64,000 nt of DNA from Mytilus galloprovincialis (Eukaryota > Mollusca > Bivalvia > Mytilida > Mytilidae): contig NC_134844.1 of the NCBI RefSeq assembly GCF_965363235.1, positions 53,812,872-53,876,871 on the forward strand, written 5' to 3'. The notes under the pieces were generated by a model. That model was not told where the DNA came from and searched no databases. It saw only the letters and a program-made list of their open reading frames with translations. A program made the position numbers and the translations under genes. Below, piece by piece: positions 24,101 to 34,017 of the stretch. Within the stretch, counting starts at the first letter, position 1, and every line of letters starts with the position of its first letter.

Positions 24101-27100
24101 CAATTTGGTAAAATAAATTTGTCATAATCTTTTACGGTTGCAAAGAAGTAGTGGCCACAAGAAAAACAGTGTTTGGGGAGATAACTCTTACAGCTCAAAG
24201 TATTTAGTTACGCGGTTGTCAGTTTAAAAGCGTATAAACTATACGATATCATATTCCAAATATCTAAGCGACGTCTTTTGAAACAACAAAATTACGCAAG
24301 AAAAAAATTAGGCGGAAGAAAAAAAAAAAATAATAATAATAATAATAATTAAAAACCAATAGTTCAGAGAACAATTGAAGGTCTTTCCACCAGTTCAGAT
24401 CTATTTTGATATTAAAATATTAAAAATAAGTCCAAAATGTCAGTTCCTATGGCTTTATGGTGTTTAAATATGAATTTAAAGCAAAGGTCAAAATCTAGAA
24501 CGTCCTATCAACCTTTGACCTTGACCTCAATTTCAAGGTCACAAACTAAGGACATCGAATCAAAAGACCATAGGTCTTTAATATGTATGGTTAATGTGTA
24601 ATATCACTTTACGCATAATTCTAAATATAAGAGGGGCAAAAACTCCCATTTATGGTCTACGCACCCTTTCAACCAAAATTTATAAGTTACTACAAGTCCC
24701 AACTAACAATTTTGTAAAAATAATTTGTCAATATCTTATAAGATTAATGAAAATGAGTGAAAATAAGCCAAAATCAAAATTTCGAATATGACCTTGAACT
24801 TTAACCTTGACCTAATTTTCATTTTTTTGGACCAAGGACCTCAAATCTAAAGACTCTTGGTCTCTATCATTTATGGTTTACCATTTAGAAATGCATATCA
24901 CTTAATTCAAATGAAAAAGGGGAATAACTCTCATATGAAGTCTCCGTAAAGCTTCGGTCCAAATGAATATCCTAATCCTTAAAATGTAACGAGCAATTTG
25001 GTAAAATAAATTTGTTTTAATCTTTTACGGTTGCGAAGGAGTAGTGGCCACAAGAAAAACAGTGTTTGGGTAGATAACTCTTACAACGTAAAGTATTTTG
25101 TTACGCAGTTGTAAATTTTTAAAGCGTATAAACTATACGATACCATTTTCCAAATATCTAAGCGACATCTTTTGAAACATCAATACTACGCAAGAAAAAA
25201 AATTAGGCGGAAGAAAAAAAAAATAATAATCAGAACAAATTCAATAGGTCTTTCCACGGAAAGGTGGAAAGACCTAATAATCAGAACAAAATCAATAGGT
25301 CTTTCCACGGAAAGGTGGAAAGACCTAAATATTAGAAATAGAAATTGGAAATACCAGTCATTGAAGCGGCACCATTAAATCTATATCATATAGAGTACTT
25401 TAAATTCAGAAATTATTGTGTGAATTTATTATTGTGATTTTGTCATTTTAGCCTAAAATTTTATTTTAATTTTTTACGATATTCAGAAATTCATATAAAA
25501 AAATTCAAAATTGAGTTTTATTTATAGTGATTATAACCCTGTCCCATTTTTCGCAATAATAAATACATTGCAATAATTTATGAATTCAGTGTTAAAGGGA
25601 TATGAAAGAGAAAATGTGGGTTGTTGTTCATTTTTTTAAATATCCAAATGCATTGATAAGTTATATTTAGATTGTATCAAATTTTTATTTACAGGTTGGT
25701 TCTGGATGTTAGTGAAATAGATTTGTCAATGATTAAGACAGAAAGTATAGAAGAACCATTGGATCTACATGTAAAAGGGGCCTTTCAGCTAGAGGAAATT
25801 AACAGTATGTTTTAGATGATCGAGAAATGTTTTAAGTTTTATGATATAATGCAGATGACAATCAGGTCCCAAAATTGAAAAAGGGCAGACAACCTAATGA
25901 CAAAAAAAAATATTTATCATACCTGCCAATTTTGAGGTACTTTAAGCAAAAAAAGAACATTGTACATATGATTACATACAAATGACATTTAAAGGCTGTT
26001 GTTCAGTGGCTGTTGTTTTTTGTTTTTGTTTTTTAGAGTAAAATAAATAATACAAGTTCAACTTTGTCATCTCTTTAAATCCAGCTAATGGGAGAACACT
26101 CTGTAATCTTTGAATTCATTTAGAATGGAATATATATACATTGCTAATTTTGTTAACAATTCAAAGAAGTAAGTACATATTCTATTTAAAGAAAATTTCT
26201 TATGTATACCTGCTATACCCCAATCTGTATCTGCACAGAGTAAAGTTTTATTGAATAATCAAAGTTATGAATTCAGAGTCTTAAATTAAGAGATCAGTTC
26301 TCAGATAAATGTTTCACTGAATTTTACTTCAAAGCTGTACCCAATACATTAAATTAGTTTTTTGGGTAGATCAAATGACTAGTGTCACCCGAAACTCTCA
26401 TTATACAGGCAGTCATTATTATTTTTGTATTAACATTTTTTCTTATAATATCTTACGTTCAAAATTCAATTAAGTAATTTATTAAATCTATAACATAAAT
26501 CATTATTCACAAATAATTAGATATTACTTGATTAATTTATAACAAGTCTACAATTTGTTTTGCCAATAGATATCTAACAGTTTGATTTTAAACCAGTTGT
26601 TAAAATAATTATAATGCTAAACGGAAAATGTGGTTTATGCAGACTTTTTTCTTCTTTAATTAAAGATATCTTCAGATTTTTCTTATTTTGATTTTATTTG
26701 GTTTCTAATTATAAGGAAGGACTATGGTATCCGAGTCTAGTATGGTAAAACCAGATGCCGGCAGCAAACCAGTTCAGGAGAAGTCTTCAGAGAACCAAGC
26801 AAGACAATACCCTAGTACCATCCCATACAGTGCAGCCTACCAACCATCTGTAAATAACGATTATTCAAAACAGTGGTCGGCACAGCTTCAGTCAGCTGTT
26901 GTGAAAAAGAGACCTATGAGCATGTCGTCAAATGTGCGGAAAATCATTCAAGACCTTAATTTAAATAGGCGAGCGCTGGCGAGTCCTGCTTCTCTTAATT
27001 CTCTTGCTGTTGGAAATCACAAACCTATAAGGATGCCCGGAAAGAATAACTATAAAGTCTGTTCCTTGTGCTATAGAAACAAAATCAGAACAAAGTCTGG

Positions 27101-27218
27101 GTATTATGTATACAGTTATTATAAATGTTCTGTTTGTGATGTGCCTCTGTGTATCGGTAGAAGGAAATGTTTCTTAGAATATCATAAAGAGGCAGAAGTA
27201 AATAAAGCAAAAGACTAA
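21008..27218 (+). CDS. BTB-domain protein with C-terminal piggyBac-type zinc finger, four coding exons
   Basis: Coding exons 21008-21136, 21703-22847, 25695-25804 and 26716-27218 join in phase to 628 residues. Residues about 15-135 form a BTB/POZ fold (LWRNRLMCDADIVTG, AHRLVLVASCAIL, AVYMFLEFLYQGHMILSEEN, IARLLHAGDVLKCCYDFA), usually a dimerisation or cullin-adaptor module. A long Ser/Gln/His-rich low-complexity middle (about 150-410) follows. Exon 3 contains an IKTE sumoylation-type motif at about 438-441. The C-terminus has a Cys/His cluster: Cys 577, 580, 599, 602, 607 and 613, and His 618 (VCSLC, YYKCSVCDVPLC, KCFLEYH). This matches the pattern of the zinc finger at the end of piggyBac transposases. 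No DDE domain is visible. The likely role is a nuclear DNA-binding adaptor or repressor, inferred from the two domains. The exon 1 acceptor at 21000 implies an upstream non-coding exon, not located. Confidence 0.8.
21168..21400 (+). repeat. Dispersed repeat family E in BTB intron 1
   Basis: GTCTGGCAGGTATCATCTGA and CCTTGACCTCATTTTC recur, diverged, at 33640-33860 and 38808-39085. Confidence 0.6.
21598..21645 (+). repeat. Family A repeat fragment
   Basis: AGAAGATGTGGTATGATTAC followed by CAATGAGACAACTCTT is the 5' motif of family A. Confidence 0.8.
21703..22847 (+). CDS. BTB gene coding exon 2
   Basis: Acceptor AACTTTGCAG, donor AATAG|GTATGA, phase 0 in and phase 2 out. It holds most of the BTB domain and the low-complexity Ser-rich middle. 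Reading past the donor would stop at 22869. Confidence 0.85.
23458..25233 (+). repeat. Tandem duplication of an 0.89-kb unit in BTB intron 2
   Basis: Copies at about 23458-24350 and 24351-25233 start with AACAATTGAAGGTCTTTCCA and end in AAATTAGGCGGAAGAAAAA. They are similar but clearly diverged. Both carry clusters of TGACCT/TGACCTT half-sites in fixed positions. Short ORFs inside are not genes. Confidence 0.85.
25245..25327. repeat. Two identical short hairpins
   Basis: TAGGTCTTTCCAC, a short loop and GTGGAAAGACCTA occur at 25245-25276 and again at 25296-25327. They echo the GGTCTTTCCAC start of the adjoining 0.89-kb units. Confidence 0.85.
25695..25804 (+). CDS. BTB gene coding exon 3
   Basis: 110 nt, acceptor TTTATTTACAG, donor GTATGT, phase 2 in and phase 1 out. 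It encodes LVLDVSEIDLSMIKTESIEE, an acidic segment with a sumoylation-type motif. Confidence 0.75.
26716..27218 (+). CDS. BTB gene coding exon 4 (zinc finger and stop)
   Basis: Acceptor ATTATAAG, phase 1. The frame is open to TAA at 27216-27218. It carries the C-terminal Cys/His cluster. Confidence 0.8.
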
Positions 27219-27444
27219 AATCATAACAGATCTTTATAAATATGTTTGAATTCTTATACTAGAATATGAGATCTTGTTAAATTTTTCATGAGTTCATTTA
27301 TATAAAACCATATCATATCATCAAATCAAGATATTTTTTGACATGGAGGCAGCTGTTTAATTTTTTCTCTCTCAAATATTTGGTAAAGTTGTTACTGATG
27401 CAGTAGTTTTTTGTCTTAAGAGAATTTCTAAGTAATTCAAACTT

Positions 27445-27450
27445 AATAAA
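27445..27450 (+). terminator. Candidate polyadenylation signal of the BTB gene
   Basis: AATAAA about 230 bp after the stop, followed by a GT-rich stretch. Other AATAAA copies lie farther on, so this may not be the only one used. Confidence 0.4.
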
Positions 27451-27519
27451 GTCGTGTTCTGCATTTATTTTGTTTTTTAACCAGTTTGATTTTTTTCAAT
27501 TTCATAATTTATAATTAAG

Positions 27520-27677
27520 GAATAACTCATGGAAGCCATAGATTGTTGGAAATTTACACATGGCCTGGGCCATGATATTCGAATTTTATCCTTGGCATTA
27601 GCAAGATAAAATTAACGAATATCACGGCCCAGGCCATGTGTAAATTTCCAACAATCTATGGCTTTCATGAATTATTC
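27520..27677. mobile_element. Short foldback element (hairpin, arms about 75 bp)
   Basis: The left arm (GGAAGCCATAGATTGTTGGA, TTTACACATGGCCTGGGC) is mirrored almost perfectly on the right, leaving a loop of only a few bases around 27598. It looks like a MITE or a recent inverted duplication; no clear target duplication was seen. Confidence 0.75.
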
Positions 27678-27679
27678 GA

Positions 27680-29815
27680 TTCTGACAGGACAAATACGGT
27701 CATCAAAATACTGATGTGAGGGTTGGTTTGGTGTGTGTGTGTGGCTGATCTTTTTTACTCCCTGTTAGATAAGGCTCAAATATCTTAATAAATCCATAGC
27801 TTGCATGGGTAATTTCGTGAATAACCGCTAGAAAAAAACTGTTTAATTCTTCTAATTCTCAAACCCAACATTTGCCATTTTCAATTTACACAATTTTCTC
27901 ATAAGCTTCCGTCAAATCCAAAGTTGACATTTCGTAACTAAGGAGCCGCCATGTTGACTTGCTGAAATTGGTAAATATGCAAATAATGCAACAGAATAGA
28001 AAATAAAACAAAACCTACCTCAAAAATCAGTTTTAATACAATATCATATGAATTTCAATGGTTTACGTAACAGAAAACTTTTCACTTTAGCGGTTTTATT
28101 TGTATGACGTGATGTTTTGAATTGACTTAAATGCGCCAAAAAATTTAATAGACTTTCGCGGAATTTTATTTTATTCTTATTTTGTTGATTTCTACGAGCT
28201 TTTGTGCATTACTTCTTTTTATAATACATCCGAATAAGAATAACAGTTATTTTTGTCTTTTTTTAATTGCACTTTTTGAAACAATAAAATCGACAAAGGG
28301 TCTGCAAATAGGTTCCAATACATGTAGATTTATGTGGGAAGTATATTGTAACAGCCATTATTATGTATATCTCTGAGTCTGTGCTAAGTATAGATATATC
28401 GAGAATTTTATCACAGTGTTGTTTATAAAGAGAAAGAAGCACGTCATATTAGAATTTCTACTTAATCATCGAAAGATCAGCAACTTATTAATGTACAGAC
28501 ATTGATTAATGGGAAAAAACTACACTTTAATGCATCAAAGGTTCTTGAGTTCACTGTTTTTTAATTTCATATTTTCTATGTAATAAAAAAAATTCATCAG
28601 CTTGTCATTGTAAGGAACAAGTAGGCCGAACAAATACAATCAAGTTGTTTAAAGGGAAACAACTGCAATTTACTATCTTAATGATTAGAAAGTTCACAAT
28701 ACCTGTATATTTATTCTGACAGTTGAACCATTGTTTACAAGTGTTTTCATACAAAACTTACAAAGAAATGTGCATGTATTTATTATTGCAACTGTTTAAC
28801 AACCTTTACAAGATTATTTTTTGTGATTTCAGGAAATGGTACATTCAATATCCATAAAAAATAATGATTCCAAATTTTAATTGCAATTTTATTTTTTACG
28901 AAAGACCTATCCACGCCACAATGTTCTGCAGAATAAAAAAAAGCACAAATTTCTAAAATACAATAAAGATAAAAACTAGTGTGCTCTTTACCAAATTTTT
29001 TCTTTAGAATTAATGTTTGATCTATGGAATTATTCCTATTCTCATGCAGTTGGAGTAATACAAATATTTTGCCAGTGGATTTTTGTGTTCAGACTTTTTA
29101 TAACTTTTAATACAGACCTCATCCATCATACAGATAAATGATACGTTTGAGTTTAGTATTTTTGGTTGTGATATTTCATGATTAATTTATTGTACATACT
29201 ATTCAGTAAAAGAATCACACTCATGTTTTTGTCTTTTTGTATTGTTTTAGTTCATTGTTGGTCGAAATAAGATTTAGGCATAAAAACAATTGTCATAAGA
29301 TTTTAGTTGTGATAAATGGGCAAGGCTGCATGATAAAAAAAAATCTATATTTAGTATTACATTCACAAATATATACTACTTATGATACGTCTTTATCCCA
29401 ATGAATGTTTATGATGTTCTTTTATATTAAAGTGTAAATTTGGAAATGAATGCATTCTTTAAAATTGAATACAGATGTGAAATTGACGGTTTGTAAAATC
29501 TTCTTTATATAGATAATGATTCCAGTCACAAATTTTTGAATTTATTGAATATTCTTCTATACAGTTAATACTACACTGTCATCTTTCTTTAAAATATTAG
29601 ATCTCAATACTAGTCACAAAGATATATTATCCATAAAGCTAGAGTAATCTATATTTTGAAATGGGCATTTTTTACCAACGGCACATCTTATTACTTTGTA
29701 AAGGTCACAAATCTCATTCATTCATTTTAATTCCAAGAACTTAAAAACTTCTCAATTGCCTTTTAAAATTACACTAAAGTGCTATTATATAATATGCACT
29801 GGATGTGCACCTTAA
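27680..29815. other. AT-rich region downstream of the BTB gene, no gene seen
   Basis: No convincing exon. It may hold further 3' untranslated sequence of the BTB gene. Confidence 0.4.
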
Positions 29816-29820
29816 TGTGG

Positions 29821-30030
29821 GTCTCATTGAGGTCTAAGCGTGACGCGGGATTGCCGATTTTTTGTAAGCGTGACACGTGAAAGTCAAATTATTGTGTCGT
29901 GAAATCGGGAAATGAGGTCCAGCAGGACCCGGGAAATGACAAAATAATAAAAATTGCTTACGTACATAGTGTAAGCGGGATACGGGAATCTGACAAAACA
30001 GTAAGCAGGATCCGAGATCAGAACCCCCAA
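29821..30030. repeat. Repeat with four TAAGCG-type motifs
   Basis: TAAGCGTGACGCGGGA (29836), TAAGCGTGACACGTGA (29865), TAAGCGGGATACGGGA (about 29972) and TAAGCAGGATCCGAGA (about 30001) share one 16-bp pattern. The stretch is GC-richer than its surroundings, which suggests an inserted repeat. Confidence 0.55.
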
Positions 30031-30049
30031 TGTTTTCATAACATAACAA

Positions 30050-31390
30050 ACCATGATGTACAAAAATGTAATATACAATCAGCGATCATTTTTCAGCTTT
30101 ATCAATTCATCAATTCAATAGCTATTACCAGTAGGAAAAATTGTTTATGATAAATGGTCAGAAAATTTTGTAGTAGATTATTTTACGCATGGAATGTCAA
30201 AGAGAGTCTGTGACTCTTTTTACAAAAAAAAAATCTTATAATTAGATAGATCTTAAAACGTTTGTAATTTTTTTTTATAAAATTTGAATCTCTGTATGAA
30301 AGTTCTACATTTGTATATATGTATACTATTTAGTACAATATTTTGTACAGATATACATGTATTTATTGTGTATTAAAGTATATAAGGCAGCATTACATAT
30401 TGTAAATATTGTTGTAGATTATTTTTGAGTCGGTATTTAATTTTTTGACATAAACATGCTAGTTTTATTTAGTGAGGCCTACATATATTAATAGACAGGT
30501 TTGGATGTAATTTACTTAATTCGAACTACTATCAGTGATTGAAAATTATTCTTATCAATCCCTTTCAAAGATTTTAGAATTAAGCAAAACTTAAAAACTT
30601 GCCAACTGATTGTCAAAAAATGCAACTCAAATTTTAGTTCGTATATTTTTCATCTTGATGTTGGTGTAATGGAAAAGAATATTTTTTTTACCAAATAAAA
30701 GGGTGTCAATAGATTGAGAAATTGAAGACATTGAATCAATTCTTCTATTTATTTTTAAAACACAAGTAAGTTGCCTAATTCTACACCTCTATATTTGCCA
30801 AAATTGATCACCCAATTGCAAATTTTAGTAGTTTCGCCAATATGGCAATTACCTCCTCAGCTTTTCAAAAAATCATTTGTCATAGTGTTGTTTCATGAAG
30901 TGTATTCAACCTGGTTGAAATAACTCCGATTAATGTCCTAATCTTTAGAGTTTGAACTTCACAAAAAAATTATGGTTTCTTTTTCTTGTATTAATCTTGA
31001 AAACCGCACACAAACCAAAAAAGTGCTTACATCATACTTTTTACTGTTATCAGAAGCCTTATTTTTGAGTGGATTTTTCTTTACTCAAGAAACTTTTCCT
31101 TATTTCACTGAATTGAAAAAGTTGTCTTATAATGAGAAACACACAAAGAGAGACATGGTATGCTGTTTATGACAGTGTAGGCATTATATTCTTGTCAACA
31201 ATGTAATTATATATAATAACCATTAGGTCAGTTTATGGGAAACAGGTAGTGGTAGGTCAATGATATTTGGTATGCATTTGTATAAGCATTGACACATCTC
31301 ATTTTCATGAGTGATTTCTAGTGTAAACTCATGATGGTGATATTCACTGCAAATAATTGATTGCTTGTTGGTGTTATAACTTTTTGGTTA
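30050..31390. other. AT-rich region, no gene seen
   Basis: Only short ORFs with AT-driven composition. No repeat family recognised. Confidence 0.4.
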
Positions 31391-31395
31391 ATTCG

Positions 31396-31598
31396 TGGCA
31401 GTCAGTTTTTATTGGTGGAGGAAGCTGGAGTGCCCTGAGAAAACCACTGACCTTTGATATGAAAATAAGAATCCTAGACAATTAAGTTTGGAGTCAAGTG
31501 TACCCGCACATTAGTGAGGTTCAAACTCACAACCTGAGTGTTGACTGGCTAGTGATTACAGTAGGAGAACTACTTAGAACACTTGGCCACCGAGGCTC
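31396..31598 (-). mobile_element. tRNA-derived SINE (tRNA-Leu-like head)
   Basis: On the minus strand the head begins GGAGCCTCGGTGGCCAAGTG, with an A-box-like TGGCCAAGTG and a T-arm-like GTGAGTTTGAACCTCAC. The body then ends with GGTTTTCTCAGGGCACTCCA and GCTTCCTCCACCAAT, a conserved SINE core shared by many metazoan SINEs. Too diverged to be a tRNA gene. Confidence 0.7.
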
Positions 31599-32614
31599 CT
31601 CTGTATATCAAATTTATGTGATATGATAGGGTTGTTTAATGATTTGTTTTCATTTTCTATCCAATTTATCACTGTGATTCAGCAAGCAGAAGTTTATCAT
31701 ATGAGATCATATAATGTGGTTGATTCTCTCAATTGATAATTAAATCTTCCACAAAAAGTAGTACTTTGATTCTTTTTGCTGTTTGTTAACTTTTAAAAAA
31801 AAAATGATTTTGAGACTAACCTAAGGAAAAACCTTGACATCATTGAAAGAAACAGTATTACATTTATTGTATCAAAATATTTTTATTGTTTATTGCTGAA
31901 TAATATGTGTTAATGAGGGTGAAATTGGGGTTATGTGTATTATCAGATAATGCCTTATTAATATTTACATATCTACATTTAACTTGTTGTAATGACAGCA
32001 TACATGTATAAGGAATAACCAGTTATTGAGCCATGATTTGAGAATGGGGGATGTGATGCCCTAATCAATTTTACTAAGTCAGTTTACAAGATTTTTGTTA
32101 TCTGCTTTTTGCCAAAATTTATATTTATGTTAATTCAAATATAAAAACTCTAATAGGTGGAATGTGCTGGGTACACACTCCCCCTCCCTCTCCAATCTGC
32201 CCCTTATTGGTAATGTCGTGTTCTATAATCTGTATGATAATTTGAAATTACTCATTTGACAATAATGTAAGAAAAAATGTTTTGAATTATTTTAAAGTTT
32301 TTTGTTTGAAACAAAATTATTATGGTTGTCTATTAACTATCATTTTCTTTGATAAATATCATTTATATGGTTATTTAGCATTTGTTTGATTTTGTAAAAA
32401 AAAATGATTTTATGTATCTAAACATTACAAAACTATAAAAACAAGACAATTGTTCCTGTATTATAATGATAAATATTTCTATTGAATCTGTGATGTTAAC
32501 AGATATTTTTATTCTTACATCCCAAAACTATATACCTTTCTTTAGATAATTTATATCAATGAATACTGAATACATAGAGAATATTGACTTTGCTGAATAT
32601 AGATACTGTAAAAT

Positions 32615-32752
32615 TTGCAGGGTCGGATCCAGTCATTTTAAAAAGGGGGGGGGGGTTCCAACTATATGCTCCCATTCAAATGCATTGATCGTCCAAAAAA
32701 AGGAGGGGTTCCAACCCCCCGACCCACCCCCCATGGATCCGCCACTGATTTG
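32615..32752. mobile_element. Small MITE with GGATCC-type ends and G/C runs
   Basis: CAGGGTCGGATCCAG on the left is mirrored by GGATCCGCCACTGA on the right, with G and C runs just inside. A related element lies at 38616-38790. Confidence 0.65.
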
Positions 32753-32759
32753 ATATTGA

Positions 32760-33635
32760 TACAATGTATATTGAAGTAAAAAATGCTGCAATTGTAAAAA
32801 CTCTAATTTTAATTTAGATATTCTTCTACATAATATACCTATTGGTTGTATATTTAACTCACTGGCCCAGTTGTTGACTCTTTGACACATTCCCCATTTC
32901 CATACTATATTTTAAGAATCTCGTTTATTAATTCTGACCTTCACTTTTCCAAGAGTCACAAAAATAAATGCCAAATTAAATCGTCATATTGCAGACAGTA
33001 TTATCCTGGTCTATATTTACTTTATCTGATGATTAATTCTGAATTTAGATTTGTACTTATTATTATTTTGTATCATACCTATTTTTAATTTACATGTAAA
33101 ACATGTTTGTTGTTTGTTGTAATTTACAAAAAAACAGAAATAAAAAAAAAATACCATATTTTTTTTTTTTCAGATCACTTGGTCAAGTGAGGGTGTGACA
33201 TAATTCCATCACTCTGTGTTTGTGGTCTGTCTGTAAAATTTACCAAATCCTATCCCTTGAAACCACTTTCTATAGTGAAACCAAACTTGACTATACTAAA
33301 AGATATGATGAATTTCAATGAGACAGAATCCTTTCAACACAAAAGAATAACAAGATATTTGTAGATTAACACACAGCCTTAATAATATGAGTCTGACTCT
33401 GTACAAAATGTTCTATTTGCCCAAAGTCTTCAATAGTTGTGAATGAATTTAAGAAATTCTGTCAAATATCTACCATTTACACCGTGCCTACTGACCAATG
33501 AACATAACAATGTGCACTGTAATACAACATATATGAGTAAATAGGGAGAAGGGGTATTTTTTTCCTATCTCATGTAAAATATGACATGATTGTAAATCTT
33601 GCCGCAGGTTAACACTATTTGTATAAATCTTTATA
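32760..33635. other. AT-rich region, no gene seen
   Basis: No exon or repeat recognised, apart from a T-run followed by CAG at about 33160-33174 that could be a fortuitous acceptor. Confidence 0.4.
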
Positions 33636-33639
33636 TTTC

Positions 33640-33860
33640 AGAACTAGAAGTCCTGGATACTTCACAACTTATTTTCAGTTTCCATCTGAGTCAGTTGATC
33701 TGACATATGTCTGTTATCCTTGACCTCATTTTCATTGGTTAATGATTGTGTAATGATTGCCAATGAGACACCTATCCATTACATGTTAATGCACTCAGAA
33801 GGACATCAATAAGTTTTAATACTTTAATAACTATAAGCAAATGGCAAACCAACAATAACC
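33640..33860 (+). repeat. Family E repeat with a family A fragment, left of the satellite
   Basis: AAGTCCTGGATACTTCACAA, CCTTGACCTCATTTTCATTG and AATAACTATAAGCAAATGGC match family E. TGATTGCCAATGAGACACCT at about 33757 is from family A. Confidence 0.55.
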
Positions 33861-34017
33861 ACCGTATTGCAATCTCCAGACTTGGACAATCACATAACAT
33901 AAAGACTGTGGCAAGTTTCATATCGGTGAAACCTCAACACTCATCTTATCTGGGAGAGTTGTGTATTAGATTGCTTTATTGTAAAAGAAAAAAATCAAAC
34001 TTTAAAAATCAGGTAAA

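Noticed and set aside
24594-25378. Short plus-strand ORFs in the BTB second intron
   Set aside because: They fall in the tandemly duplicated unit and the repeated hairpins, and have no coding signature.
31515-31598. tRNA-Leu gene on the minus strand
   Set aside because: Head of a SINE with mismatched stems, followed by a SINE core sequence.
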